Of a DNA stretch of 64,000 nucleotides, positions 47,909 through 58,084 are shown in pieces. Where the stretch lies: positions 1-64,000 of the forward strand of contig NZ_VUOS01000001.1 in NCBI RefSeq assembly GCF_009829325.1. Direction: 5' to 3'. The stretch's first letter is position 1. The number at the start of each line of letters is the position of its first letter. This DNA is from Nocardia sp. CY41 (GTDB lineage Bacteria; Actinomycetota; Actinomycetes; Mycobacteriales; Mycobacteriaceae). The notes below the pieces were generated by a model. It saw only the letters and a program-made list of their open reading frames with translations. It ran no database searches and had not been told where the DNA came from. The translations under genes and the position numbers were made by a program.

Positions 47909-50900
47909 CGCGCCTCCCCCGCCAGCAACGCCGACAGCGCGACGACCAAGCCGGCGGGCGGACGCCAGTCGAACACGCCACATCCCGAGGGCGTCTCGGG
48001 TCCGATCATGCCGCGCACGAACAAGTACCGGACCCCGCCGAGATGCCGCGCCGGGTCGTAGCCGGGCAAGCGCCAGCGCAGATACCGGTGCAACGCCACC
48101 GAATACAGCAGCGCTTGCAGCGGATAGTGCGAGCGCAGCATCTCGGCGGCCATGCGGTCGCGGGTGTAGTGCGCGACGGTGAGATCACCGGTGCCGAGCC
48201 GATTGGTCTTGTAGTCGACCACGACGAATCGCGGGTCCGGGCCGCCCGCGACCCGCAGCACGGCGTCGATGCTGCCGGTCAGGTAGCCGCGCAGTGGGAG
48301 GTCGTCCAGCGCCGCCAACTGGTCGGCGTACGCGATCAGGTCGTCGTCCGCCGGAAGATGCTCGCGCAACAATGCGGCGACGCACCGCAGGGTCGCCGCG
48401 GTCGCGCCGACACGGTCCCCGCCCGCCAGTGGCAATTCGAATTCGAGTTCGCTGAGCCGGTCGCGCGGGGCGACATCGGCCAGGCAGCCGGTATCGAGCG
48501 GGGTGCGCAGCACCGCGAGCAGCGCGGTGGCCAGCACTTCCGCGTCCACCTCGGCCATCAGTTCGCGCACCGCTTCGCGGCACCGGTCGTGCACCTCGGC
48601 CGCCAGGTCCGGGTGGCCGGTATCGATCCGTTCGAGCACGCCGTGCACCAGCGTGCCGAACTCCGCCCCGTAGGGCAGCGCGTTCATCAGCGACGCCGCG
48701 CCCGCGGGCTCCGGCTCCGCCGCGCCGACCAGGGAGGTGCCCGCGGGCTCGTCACCGGGCCCCCGCGCGTCCTCCGGTTCGCTGTCGGGTTCCGCGGCCG
48801 CGGGCCCGTGTGCCGAAGCGGTCAACGCCGAGTACGACGTACGCCGCCACTGCTGGTCCAGCTCCCGGTCGAATCGGGCGGCCGCCAGCGCGCCGTGCGC
48901 GGGCTCGGTGCGCACCCGCCGGATCGCGACGTCGTCGCTCCCGGCCACCGCCGTCACCGAGATCGCCGCGCCCCCGTCCTGCGCCCACGTCGAAAGAGAT
49001 CGAACAGCAACGGAATCCGTCGGCACGGCAGCACGTGTGGCGACGACGGCGCCGCGATCGCCGCGCCCGAAGACCATCCGATGCAGCGGAGACGCCGCGG
49101 TGGTGATCGCGGGCGCCCACCACGCGACGATCTGGCACATGGCCCGGGTCAGCGCGACGTACAGCAGCCGCAGCTCCTCCCCCGCCTCCTCGGCCTCGCT
49201 GCGCGCCTTGCGATCGGCGTACCCCGCGGCGTCCTGGCCGCCCACGTCCAGCACGCGCGCCCCGTCGTCGGCGTGGAACAGCAACGTCGCCGGATAGGGA
49301 TTCTTCGCGCTGTCCCAGGCGAAGGGCAGGTAGACGACCGGGAATTCGAGTCCCTTGCTCGCGTGCACGGTGGCGATCTGGACGGCGGCGGCGTCCCGGT
49401 CGAGCCTGCGGCTGCGATCGGCGACGGCGCCGGAGGCCGGATCGCGCACCCGGTCGGCCAGCCACCGGGTCAGCGCGGTCAGCCCGAGGCCCTCGGTGAG
49501 CGCGACCTGATCGAGCAGCTGCGCGAGGTGCCGCAGGTCGGTGAGCTGCCGTTCCCCGTTCTCCACGGCCAGCAACCGCGGCGCCAGACGCGTCTCGGCG
49601 GCGATCTTCTCGTAGACGGCGGCGAAGCCCGCGCGAGCGAACAGTCGCGCCGCCTCGCGCAACTGGGCGCTGACCCGGCCGACCAGATCGGCTCCGCCGC
49701 TGTCGATCTCGGCCGCCGTCACACCGAGCAGCGGTGTGCACGCGGCCAGCCGTACCCGGTCGCCGCGGTGCGGCTGTTCCAGCGCCCGCAGCACCCACAG
49801 CCAGTCGGTCGCGCTGCTGGTCGCGAAGACGCTGATGCCACCGGCGAGCACCGACGCGACGCCGACACGGTCCAGCGCGGCGCGCACCACGTCGATCTGC
49901 GAGCGGGTGCGCACCAGCACCGCGATGTCGCCGGGGCCGATCGGCCTGCGCGCGGCGTCCCCGGGCGCGGCCGGCGAAGCACTCTCGGTTTCCGCTTTCG
50001 CGTCCAGCAGTACCCCGGATTCGAGCAAGCGGACGATATCGGCGGCGAGATCGTCGGCGACCTTGGCGCGCATCCGCCCGACGGCCGGGAAGCCGGATTT
50101 GTTGAGCGGTCCCGCCCCCGTGCGCGGCAGGCAGCGAACGCGCATCGGCGTGGTGAGCTCGCCGGGACCGGACAGCCGCGACCACGGCCGGGTCGGCGCG
50201 ACCGGATAGACGCGGATCTCCTCGTGCCCCAGCGCCGCTCCGCCGTGCAGGTGGTCGAGTGCGGCGAGCAGGCCCGCGTCGCTGCGCCAGTTCGTGGTGA
50301 GCTCCCGGCGGGTGCCTGCGTGCGCGACGGCGTCCAGGTAGCTGAGCACCTCCGCGCCGCGGAAGGCGTAGATCGCCTGCTTCGGATCCCCGACCAGCAC
50401 CAGGGTGGCGTGCCCGTGGAACGACCTGCGCAGAATGTCCCATTGCAAGGGATCGGTGTCCTGGAATTCGTCGACCAAGGCGACCCGGTACCGCGCGCGG
50501 ATGCGGCGGCACGCGCGCGGGCCGTGCTCCGGATCGGCGAGCACATCGTGCAGCAGCACCAGCAGATCGTCGAAGTCGCGCAGTCCGGCCGAACGCTTGC
50601 GGCGCTCGGTCTCCGCGCGCACGGCGTGCGCGAACGCCACCCGCTCGCCCGCGCCGGTCTCGCCGTCGGGCACGAGCGCCGCGTGCCGGTCCCGCACCGC
50701 GGCCAGCGCGAGCGTGCGGGCCTCTTTCAGCGAGAACGGCGGTTCCGCGCGGGCGTAACGGTTGAGGTACAGATCGTCGACGACCGTGCCGACGAGGTCG
50801 TCGACGGTCTCCACCAGCCGGGTGCCCGGGTCGTGTTCGCCCGCCAGGCCGAGTTCGTCGAGCATGCGCTGGCAGAAGCTGTGCGTGGTGGCGATGGTGC

Positions 50901-51291
50901 CCGCGTCGAAATCCGACAGGGCGGCCAGCAGCCGTCGCCGCCGCAGCCGCACCTCCTCGTCCCCGGCCTGCGCGAGGTACCGGACCAGTTCGTCGGTGTG
51001 TACCGCCGCCGCCTCCGGATCGGCCAATCCCGCGGCGACGGCGACGAACCGGTCGCGGGTGCGTTCCCGTAGCTCCTGCGTCGCGGCGCGACTGAAGGTC
51101 ACCAACAGCAGCTGGGATACGTCGACGCCGGACTCGGCGACGTAGCGCACGGCGAGGCCGACGATGGCGTGCGTCTTGCCGGTGCCCGCGCTGGCCTCGA
51201 GCACGGTGGTGCCGGTGGGCAACGGCCCATACGGTTGGAACCCGTCGGCGTCGAAATCCGCTGCGGCGAAGGAGGTTTCCTGCACGGTCAC
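47905..51291 (-). CDS. recB: Exodeoxyribonuclease V beta subunit RecB
   Basis: An 1128-residue helicase-nuclease. Walker A is EASAGTGKTHAI (Lys39), followed by UvrD-type motifs TTHSFCQRMLDE, DEFQDTDPLQW and VGDPKQAIYAFRG, and VATVHASKGLEFP-like text (read here as IATVHASKGLEFPVV). The C-terminal PD-(D/E)XK nuclease has TGSIDAVLRV and VVVDYKTNR near residue 1025. With RecC and RecD it unwinds and degrades double-strand ends; in mycobacteria RecBCD serves mainly single-strand annealing. GTG 51291 follows a GGAGGGAGG site; the longer frame to 51600 is not needed. Confidence 0.95.
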   Translation of the reverse strand: MTVQETSFAAADFDADGFQPYGPLPTGTTVLEASAGTGKTHAIVGLAVRYVAESGVDVSQLLLVTFSRAATQELRERTRDRFVAVAAGLADPEAAAVHTDELVRYLAQAGDEEVRLRRRRLLAALSDFDAGTIATTHSFCQRMLDELGLAGEHDPGTRLVETVDDLVGTVVDDLYLNRYARAEPPFSLKEARTLALAAVRDRHAALVPDGETGAGERVAFAHAVRAETERRKRSAGLRDFDDLLVLLHDVLADPEHGPRACRRIRARYRVALVDEFQDTDPLQWDILRRSFHGHATLVLVGDPKQAIYAFRGAEVLSYLDAVAHAGTRRELTTNWRSDAGLLAALDHLHGGAALGHEEIRVYPVAPTRPWSRLSGPGELTTPMRVRCLPRTGAGPLNKSGFPAVGRMRAKVADDLAADIVRLLESGVLLDAKAETESASPAAPGDAARRPIGPGDIAVLVRTRSQIDVVRAALDRVGVASVLAGGISVFATSSATDWLWVLRALEQPHRGDRVRLAACTPLLGVTAAEIDSGGADLVGRVSAQLREAARLFARAGFAAVYEKIAAETRLAPRLLAVENGERQLTDLRHLAQLLDQVALTEGLGLTALTRWLADRVRDPASGAVADRSRRLDRDAAAVQIATVHASKGLEFPVVYLPFAWDSAKNPYPATLLFHADDGARVLDVGGQDAAGYADRKARSEAEEAGEELRLLYVALTRAMCQIVAWWAPAITTAASPLHRMVFGRGDRGAVVATRAAVPTDSVAVRSLSTWAQDGGAAISVTAVAGSDDVAIRRVRTEPAHGALAAARFDRELDQQWRRTSYSALTASAHGPAAAEPDSEPEDARGPGDEPAGTSLVGAAEPEPAGAASLMNALPYGAEFGTLVHGVLERIDTGHPDLAAEVHDRCREAVRELMAEVDAEVLATALLAVLRTPLDTGCLADVAPRDRLSELEFELPLAGGDRVGATAATLRCVAALLREHLPADDDLIAYADQLAALDDLPLRGYLTGSIDAVLRVAGGPDPRFVVVDYKTNRLGTGDLTVAHYTRDRMAAEMLRSHYPLQALLYSVALHRYLRWRLPGYDPARHLGGVRYLFVRGMIGPETPSGCGVFDWRPPAGLVVALSALLAGEAR

Positions 51292-51511
51292 GCCCGCCTC
51301 CCTCCTGCGCGTGCGTTGGTCCCGCAATTCGCGATCGCCCGGGGGGCCGGCCACGCCGCGCGGAGCTGCTCCCGAACCGACCGTCCGACCCGACATTCTG
51401 CCCCGCGCCCGGCCGCCCACCGGCGACCGACACGCGCCGCGTCGGTGCATCCGGGTGTTCCGCGTCGAATCGCGCCGAACCCTCGCACCGGAGCGGCCGC
51501 TGGGTGATCGC

Positions 51512-54500
51512 TCACGGCTGTCCCTGGCTTTCCGCGGCCAGCAAGGGGAACCACATCCGCCGGGCCAGCGCGCCGAACCGGCTGCGCTCCCCGGGCTCAC
51601 CCGCCGCGGCGGGCGCGGCCACGAGGTCCTCGAGCCGGGGCGCCGGACCCCAGACGTAGCGCAGATGACGGTCGGTGTGGTCGCCGAACGGCCCGGGACC
51701 GTTGGGCCCGCCGTTGAATTCGCGCTCCGCCGCGGCGATGGCGTCGTCGGTGCCCGCGCCGCGGAACCGGCGCTCGGCGTACACCGCGGAGGCGGCGGGC
51801 GCGACCGGCAGCGGTTCGGTCAAGCCCACGTCGCGCAGTGCGACGAGCTGACGTAGGGCCTCCCTGGCCGCGGGCACATCGGGCGCGGTGAGTTCGCTCC
51901 GCCAGGTGGGACGGCCGAACTGTCCGCGGCCGGTGCTCACCGCCCGCCACGACCGGTCCTCGGTCGAGGTCAGCGCAAGCAGCGAAACCCACGCCGCGAT
52001 CCGGTGTTTGGGAGCCAGCCGGGAGAAGGTGGTGCGGACCAGGACGTCGCCCCGAACCTCGGGGACGGTGCCGGTGAGCCGCCGTCCGTTGCCCAGGTCG
52101 ACCGCGATGTCCACGGCGCGCGCCGAGCCCGCGTAGTCCGCCTGTGCCGCGCGCACCAAGCGGTCGACGGTGTGTTCGACCTCATCGAGCACGGCGGCGC
52201 CGAAACCGAAGGGCGGCAGCGTGCCGCGCCGCCATTCCGCCGCCCGCAGCCCGGCCGGATCCGCGCCGTTGAGGCGGGCGGCGAGCAGGCGTTCGCCCAG
52301 CTCCCACTTGGCCAGGCCGTCGAGTTCGATGGGCAGCCGGTCGGCGATGTCCTCCTCGTGCTCGGGCACCCGCAGGCCGAGGCGCTGCCACAGGAACGCG
52401 CGCACCGGGTGCTCCGCGAAGGAGATCAGGTCGGCCAGCGCGACGTCCGCGGCTTCCGCCGCGGGCAACGGGGCGGCCAGGAATCCGGGCCGCGCTCGCA
52501 CGGGTCCGTCGGCCGCGTGCGCGCCTGCCAAGGCCACGGTGTCGAAGCTGAACGGCTGCTCGGCCCGGAAATTCCGCCGATCGAACGACTGCAGCGGATG
52601 GCGGGTCACCACCGCGCGCATCGCCGCGGCGCCGACGTGGGCCCGCAGCGCGTCCAGCAACTCGGCGACCGGGATGGCGGGCGGGCGGTGCGCCCCGCTG
52701 ACCGGATCGGCGCCGGTGTGGAACACCAGCAGGGTGTCCCGCGCCGCGAGGATCGCGTCCAGCAGCAGTTGCCGGTCCTCGCTGCGCGGATCACGTTCAC
52801 CGAGGAGCGGTTCACGGGCCAGCACATCGTCACCGTCCGCGGCGCTCGCGCGCGGGAACATCTCGTCGTCCAGCCCGAGCAGCACGACCACCCGGTGCGG
52901 TACCGACCGCATCGGCACCATGGTGCAGACGGTCAGCTCGCCGGTGCGGAAGTTGGCCCTGGTGGGGCGCGCCGCCAGCCGCGACCGGAGCAAGACGCCG
53001 ACATCGGTCAGCCGCAACGACACCTCGCCCGCGTGGTCGGTGGCGGCGGCGAGTTCCTGCCTGGCCTCGGTGCGCACCCACGCCTGCGCGTCCGGTACGT
53101 CGGTCAGCAGGTCCAGCGCGCGGCCGAGCGCCGCCGCCCACTCGTGCGCGGGCCGGGGGCCGCGCAGGTCGCGCAGGCACACCGCGAGGCGGTCGACGAA
53201 TTCCGCGAAACGTCCGGCCAGGTCCACGTCGTTGCTGTCCACGTCGTCCAAGGGCAGCGCGAGATCCAGCCAGTCGTCGGAGGTCTCGCCCGCGGTGACG
53301 CCGAGCAGAATTCGGTCCACCGCGCTGTTGAGCGTGTTCTGCGCGAAATCGGCGAGCCCGAACGCTTGGCGCTGTCGCTGTCCGATGCCCCACCTGGCCC
53401 CGGATTCGGCCGCCCACTCGCGCAGCCGCTCGATGTCGTCGTCGTCGAATCCGCAACGGCGGCGGACGGGTTCGGCGGCCGCGAGATCGAGCACCTGGGT
53501 CACCGTCACCCGGCCGTCGGCGAGCTCGAGGAGGACTCCGATCACCGCGAGCAGCGGATTGGTCACCCCGCGCCCCCGGTCGGCCAAGCGCACCCGCAGC
53601 CGGTGCGCCGGATGCTCCGAATCCGAGTGCGGCTCGGGCGTTCCCGCCGTGCGCTGCCCGAACGCCGCGCGTACCAGCGGTGCGTAGAGCTCCACCTCCG
53701 GGCACATGATCAGCACGTCGCGCGGCTCCAGCGTCTCGTCGGCCGCGAACCGCCCGAGCAGGCAGTCTCGCAGCACCTCGACCTGCCGCGCGGGGCCGTG
53801 ACACGCATGCACCTGCACGGTGCCGTCGGCGCCCGCCTCCCCGGGGGGAGGCGGCCACCGGTCGTCCCGGATGCCCCGCTGCAACGCCTGCAGCAAGGTC
53901 GCGGGCGAGGTGTCTTCCCCCGCGACGTCGGAGCGCGCCGAACCGAGTGGGTGATAGGTGTCGGAGCCGGTGGCGGCCGCTGCGGTCAACCGCTGCTGCA
54001 GCTCCCGCACGTCGCGGGCCGATCCCGCCAGCAGCGGGTGGGCCACCGCTTCGGCACTGTGATCGTCGGCGCGCGTGCGGGCCGAGGGCAGTTCGCCGAG
54101 GGCCGACCACAGAACCGGACTCGGGTGCACGAGCCACAAGTGGACGTCGCGGGCGGCGGCCAGCGCCGACAGCACGGCAAGCTGATCGCTGGGCAACCGG
54201 GTCACGCCGAACAGCGACAGCCGCGGTGGCAGCGGCACCAGATCCGGCCGCGCGCGCAGCCGCGCGCAGGCTGCCTCGAGCCGCTCGGCCGGGCTCGGCG
54301 TCCCGATCTCCCCCCGCAGCCCACGCCACAGCATCGGCTGCCAGAGCAGATCGTCGGGTATCACGCCGCCCGCGCCGTCGGTGTCCAGGCCCGCCGCCCA
54401 TTCGGTGATCAGCGCGGGCCGCTGTGCGGCATAGCTGTCGAACAGCGCGGCGATCCGCGCCGCCGTCGCGTAGCGCCGGCCGACGCGGTGCTCGTCGCCC

Positions 54501-54883
54501 ACAGCGGCCCGCGCGCCCAGGTGCCTGGCCAGTACAGCGGACCACGGCTCGGACAACGATCCGTCGATCACCCGCAGCAGCGTCCACACCGCCCGCTCCG
54601 GCGCCCATGGGTCCTCGGCGGGCGTCACTCCGCTCGCCGCCGCCAGCGCCTCGGCGACCAGCGCGGCGGGCGAGGGGAAGGCGATGTTCGCGCACACGCC
54701 GTCGACCGCGCCGTCCGCGCCGAGCACCCCCGACAGCGTCTGTGTCAGCCAGCGCTCCACCCCCTTCGCGGGCACCGCGACCACCTCGGTCGCGAGCGGG
54801 TCGTCCAGCGGCGACGCCAGCACACCGGCGAGCGCCCGGGCCAGGACGTCGGCGCGCTCGGCACGGTGCATGTGCAGCGGCAT
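51512..54883 (-). CDS. recC: Exodeoxyribonuclease V gamma subunit RecC
   Basis: An 1123-residue protein matching RecC: the inactive-helicase N-terminal half (VVAVPAKGVERWLTQTL, LSLFGVTRLPSDQLAVL, FPRASAADGDDV) and a C-terminal nuclease-like domain (DLISFAEHPVRAFLWQRLG). RecC holds the complex together and reads the DNA. The gene order recC-recB-recD is that of mycobacteria. recB begins 220 bp downstream; that spacer has no gene I can support, so a second promoter for recBD is possible. ATG 54883 follows GAGAGGG at good spacing. Confidence 0.94.
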   Translation of the reverse strand: MPLHMHRAERADVLARALAGVLASPLDDPLATEVVAVPAKGVERWLTQTLSGVLGADGAVDGVCANIAFPSPAALVAEALAAASGVTPAEDPWAPERAVWTLLRVIDGSLSEPWSAVLARHLGARAAVGDEHRVGRRYATAARIAALFDSYAAQRPALITEWAAGLDTDGAGGVIPDDLLWQPMLWRGLRGEIGTPSPAERLEAACARLRARPDLVPLPPRLSLFGVTRLPSDQLAVLSALAAARDVHLWLVHPSPVLWSALGELPSARTRADDHSAEAVAHPLLAGSARDVRELQQRLTAAAATGSDTYHPLGSARSDVAGEDTSPATLLQALQRGIRDDRWPPPPGEAGADGTVQVHACHGPARQVEVLRDCLLGRFAADETLEPRDVLIMCPEVELYAPLVRAAFGQRTAGTPEPHSDSEHPAHRLRVRLADRGRGVTNPLLAVIGVLLELADGRVTVTQVLDLAAAEPVRRRCGFDDDDIERLREWAAESGARWGIGQRQRQAFGLADFAQNTLNSAVDRILLGVTAGETSDDWLDLALPLDDVDSNDVDLAGRFAEFVDRLAVCLRDLRGPRPAHEWAAALGRALDLLTDVPDAQAWVRTEARQELAAATDHAGEVSLRLTDVGVLLRSRLAARPTRANFRTGELTVCTMVPMRSVPHRVVVLLGLDDEMFPRASAADGDDVLAREPLLGERDPRSEDRQLLLDAILAARDTLLVFHTGADPVSGAHRPPAIPVAELLDALRAHVGAAAMRAVVTRHPLQSFDRRNFRAEQPFSFDTVALAGAHAADGPVRARPGFLAAPLPAAEAADVALADLISFAEHPVRAFLWQRLGLRVPEHEEDIADRLPIELDGLAKWELGERLLAARLNGADPAGLRAAEWRRGTLPPFGFGAAVLDEVEHTVDRLVRAAQADYAGSARAVDIAVDLGNGRRLTGTVPEVRGDVLVRTTFSRLAPKHRIAAWVSLLALTSTEDRSWRAVSTGRGQFGRPTWRSELTAPDVPAAREALRQLVALRDVGLTEPLPVAPAASAVYAERRFRGAGTDDAIAAAEREFNGGPNGPGPFGDHTDRHLRYVWGPAPRLEDLVAAPAAAGEPGERSRFGALARRMWFPLLAAESQGQP

Positions 54884-55061
54884 CTGCGCCCTCTCGATCG
54901 ATGGTGTCCGGTCGCGCCGGCCACGGACTGTGCACGTTTATACGCCCAGCGACCGACGCGCAATCGCACCGCCCCGTCCGCACCTCAGTGAAATAGACCA
55001 CACCAGAACGGATTACTTCGCCGTGTCACGCCGGGACCGCTGCGGCGATGTGCGACAGTGC

Positions 55062-55116
55062 TGCACCGGGGAGGTAAGAGTTTGCACCGGGGCGGAACGA
55101 GAGAGCTGCACCGAAA
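55062..55116 (+). repeat. Three short direct repeats upstream of a small gene
   Basis: TGCACCGGGG occurs at 55062 and 55083, and TGCACCGAAA at 55107, a spacing of 21 and 24 bases (about two helical turns), directly upstream of the gene at 55132. This could be a tandem binding site or chance in GC-rich DNA. Confidence 0.35.
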
Positions 55117-55131
55117 GGCTGGTTCGCGTTC

Positions 55132-55338
55132 ATGGATGCGATGGTGATTCCCCTGGTCCCGAAAGGCGGATTCACGGTCCGCCGGATCGGTGACCGCTGG
55201 GAGCTGATCAACTCGCGCCACTACGGCCGCACCGTCGTCCTGCATTCCTGGCCCCGGGATCGGCACACCGAGGCGTTCGAGCACTGCTATCGACTCAACG
55301 GACGCACCGTCGAGGAGCTGCGCGCGGCCTTCCGCTGA
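55132..55338 (+). CDS. Small hypothetical protein
   Basis: A 68-residue basic protein beginning MDAMVIPLVPKGGFTVRR with WELINSRHYGRTVVLHSWPRD in the centre. It looks like a compact alpha/beta domain with one Cys (EHCYRL). I do not recognise a family or function. A GAAAGG-type site lies upstream at somewhat long spacing; ATG 55141 is a possible alternative start. It is isolated between recC (divergent) and an exported hydrolase. Confidence 0.55.
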   Translation: MDAMVIPLVPKGGFTVRRIGDRWELINSRHYGRTVVLHSWPRDRHTEAFEHCYRLNGRTVEELRAAFR

Positions 55339-55443
55339 CGCCCTGGCCTGCGCCGACGAGCGAAAATCGCTGGGGCCCAAGCGCCGGGACCGGCGTTAGC
55401 ACACCCCGGACCCGAGCTCAAGACGTGCGTCCGGACCCGGGAT

Positions 55444-56346
55444 GTGCGATCGTGGTCCCTCGTGCGTTATCCGTCCCCCGCCACCCGAACCGTTCCCCGC
55501 GTGGCCGCCTCCGCCTGTGTCCTTGCCGCCGCGGCGATCATCGCCCCGAGCCTGCCCGCCGCATTGCCGATCGCGGGCGCGGCGCCGCTCGCGCACACTC
55601 AGGGCTGCCTGCCCGGCTTCGACTGCGACCTGAGCAGCCGCATCGCGAAGGCCGACGCCTACCTCAACAGCCGCCCCGGGGTCACCGGCTACGTCCTGCG
55701 TGACCGGGTATCGGGCGGCGTCTACGCCAACGCCAACGCCGAGAACGCGGTCTGGACCGCGTCCACGATCAAGCTCGCGATCGCCGCGGACCTGCTCAAC
55801 CGGGCGCGGGTCGGCGCGATCACCCTGTCGCCGGAGGACCGCGGCCTCATGGAGGGGATGCTCGCGACCTCCAACGACGGCGCCGCCGACCTGCTCTGGA
55901 CCAAGTACGCGGGGATCGACCGGATGGCCTACAACAACGCTTTCCGCGCCAACGGGATGACCTCGCTGGTTCCGCAGCCGACCAATACCGCGCTGTTCCC
56001 GGACTGGTCGTTCCAGAAGTGCACCGCCGCCGACCTCGACCGGCTGATGGATCACATCCTCAACCGCATGCACCCCGACGACCGCAACTACCTGGTCGAC
56101 CGGATGCGCGCGGTGGACTCCAACCAGCACTGGGGCGTGTGGGGCGCGGGTGCGAGCATGCGTCCCGGCCTGAAGAACGGCTGGTCGGCCGAGCAGGGCG
56201 GCTGGGTGGTCAACTCGGTCGGCTTCGCGGGTCCGGGCGAGCGCTACACCCTGGCCATCATGAGCTCGCTGGGTGACGCGGGCGGCTACACCGAGGGCGC
56301 CGAGACCGACACCAAGCTCGCGGAGATCCTGCTCGCGGGCCGCTGA
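55444..56346 (+). CDS. Exported class A beta-lactamase-like serine hydrolase
   Basis: A roughly 300-residue exported protein. An N-terminal signal segment (ASACVLAAAAIIAPSLPAAL) is followed by a beta-lactamase/transpeptidase-like fold: the SxxK box ASTIKLAIA, SND in ATSNDGAADLLW and the KTG-like box KNGWSAEQGGWVVNS. The spacing is that of the class A-like 'serine hydrolase' group common in actinobacteria; the Glu166 loop cannot be confirmed, so true beta-lactamase activity is uncertain. GTG 55444 or GTG 55462 may start the protein. It converges closely with the P450 gene. Confidence 0.8.
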   Translation: MRSWSLVRYPSPATRTVPRVAASACVLAAAAIIAPSLPAALPIAGAAPLAHTQGCLPGFDCDLSSRIAKADAYLNSRPGVTGYVLRDRVSGGVYANANAENAVWTASTIKLAIAADLLNRARVGAITLSPEDRGLMEGMLATSNDGAADLLWTKYAGIDRMAYNNAFRANGMTSLVPQPTNTALFPDWSFQKCTAADLDRLMDHILNRMHPDDRNYLVDRMRAVDSNQHWGVWGAGASMRPGLKNGWSAEQGGWVVNSVGFAGPGERYTLAIMSSLGDAGGYTEGAETDTKLAEILLAGR

Positions 56347-56358
56347 TCGCGGGGCCGC

Positions 56359-57855
56359 TCAGGCGGCCGCGCGTCTGCGCAAGGTCATCGGCGCGCCGTC
56401 CCTGGGGAACGGAATCGTGGTGAATCCCCAGGGCATGCGGTATTTCTCGGGGATCCGCCACTCGTACTCGCGCACCAGGGCGGCGGTCACCGTCTTCACC
56501 TCGAACGTGCCGAAGTGCATCCCGATGCACTTGTGCGCGCCCGCCCCGAACGGCATCCAGGCCAGGCGGTGCGACTTGTCCTCACGCCGCTGCTCGCCGA
56601 ACCGCTCCGGATCGAAGCGCTCGGGGCGGGTCCACAGTTCGGGCAACAGGTGGTTCACCTGGTAGGCGAGGTCGACGGGGGCGCCCGCCGGAATGTAGTG
56701 ACCCGCGATCTCGGTGTCGCGCACGGCGCGGCGCGCCAGTCCGGGAACCGGCGGCATCAGCCGCAGGCTCTCCCGCACCACCAGATCCAGGTCGCGCAGC
56801 GCCTCCAGGTCCGCGATGGCCGGTGGCCCATCGCCGAGGCGCGCGTCCATGTCGAGCACCTCGGCGCGCACCCGCTGCTGCCAGTCGGGGTGTTTACCCA
56901 GGTAGTAGGCCACGGCGGTGGCGGTCGTCGTGGTGGTGTCGTGCGCGGCCATGATCAGGAAGATCATGTGGTTCACCACGTCCGCGTCACCGAAGACGCC
57001 ACCGTCCTCGCTACGGGCGTGACACAACCCCGAGAAGAAGTCCGCCGATTCGGCGCGGCGTTTCTCCGGAAGCATCGCGGTGAAATAATCCTCGAGCACT
57101 CTCCTGCCGCGCAACCCGGCCCGCCAGTGGCCGCCGGGCACCGAGTGTCGGATGATCGACAGCCCCGCGTGGGTGCAATCGACGAACGCGTCGATCAATT
57201 GCCTGCGCTGCGGGCCGACGTCCGCGGCCATGAAAGTCCCGCCCGCGACGTCGAGGGTCAGCTCTTTGATCGTCGGATACAGCCGCACCGTGCGTTCGGC
57301 GTCGCGCTCGCGCGGCACCCAGCGTGCGATGCTCGCCCGCACCACCGGCGTCAGCCCGGCCAGGTGGGCTTCCAGCCGGTCCCTGGTGAACGCCTGCTGC
57401 ATGATCCTGCGATGGAATTTGTGCTCGTCGAACTCCAGCAGCAGCAGGCCGCGCCGGAAGAACGGACCGATGAAATAGTCCCAGCCCTGGCCGAAATCGC
57501 GGCGGCGGTGACCGAGCACTTCGTCGAGCGCGTCCGGTCCCGCGACCAGAACGCGGTCGACACCGAGCGAGGTGTTCATCGAGACGGGTCCGTACCGGCG
57601 GTAGCGCTCCATCATCTCGGCCGGGCCCCAGCGCATGTAGTGCAGCGCCCGGCCCAGATAGGGCAGTCCGGCATCGCCGAGCACCGGGACGGTGTCGCTG
57701 CCCCGCGGCGGGGTGGCCAGCACCTGGCGGCGTTCCGGCAGCAACCCGAGCGCCCGGTCGATCAGATGGCCGTGCGGTACCTCGATCAGCGCGATATTCT
57801 CCGAATCGGCCTGCACGCTGGGCTTTCGGCCGACCGCACGGTCACCGGCGACCAT
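56359..57855 (-). CDS. Cytochrome P450
   Basis: A 498-residue P450 monooxygenase. The heme-thiolate motif is FGAGAHKCIGMHF (Cys about residue 443), the I-helix has MAAHDTTTTTATAVAYYLG and the K-helix ExxR is VVRESLRL. No N-terminal membrane anchor is seen, as usual in bacteria. At nearly 500 residues it is longer than typical soluble bacterial P450s (about 400), resembling the mycobacterial CYP136-type size class; the substrate is unknown. No ferredoxin or reductase gene is next to it. ATG 57855 is six bases after GGGAGG. Confidence 0.92.
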   Translation of the reverse strand: MVAGDRAVGRKPSVQADSENIALIEVPHGHLIDRALGLLPERRQVLATPPRGSDTVPVLGDAGLPYLGRALHYMRWGPAEMMERYRRYGPVSMNTSLGVDRVLVAGPDALDEVLGHRRRDFGQGWDYFIGPFFRRGLLLLEFDEHKFHRRIMQQAFTRDRLEAHLAGLTPVVRASIARWVPRERDAERTVRLYPTIKELTLDVAGGTFMAADVGPQRRQLIDAFVDCTHAGLSIIRHSVPGGHWRAGLRGRRVLEDYFTAMLPEKRRAESADFFSGLCHARSEDGGVFGDADVVNHMIFLIMAAHDTTTTTATAVAYYLGKHPDWQQRVRAEVLDMDARLGDGPPAIADLEALRDLDLVVRESLRLMPPVPGLARRAVRDTEIAGHYIPAGAPVDLAYQVNHLLPELWTRPERFDPERFGEQRREDKSHRLAWMPFGAGAHKCIGMHFGTFEVKTVTAALVREYEWRIPEKYRMPWGFTTIPFPRDGAPMTLRRRAAA

Positions 57856-58084
57856 GGCAATCCTCCCTGAGCGACAGCTACCATCGTAGGCTCTCCACCT
57901 CCCCCGCTCGGCCGGTTCGGCCGCGACGAACCTCCCCGCACCGCCCCGGCGACGGTGAGACGTCGCACCGCAACACGCCAGGAACGGGGATCTCGTCGTG
58001 ACGCTGCCCGGCGCGACGGCTACGGTTTAGCTGTCAGGAACCGCCGCCGGGGACGACCCCCAAGGTCCATCGAGGAGCAGGACG

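Noticed and set aside
48043..51072. A 1009-codon plus-strand open frame opposite recB
   Set aside because: Antisense of a clearly recognisable RecB; composition bias explains its length.
52004..54991. A 995-codon plus-strand open frame opposite recC
   Set aside because: Antisense of RecC, with no recognisable motif.
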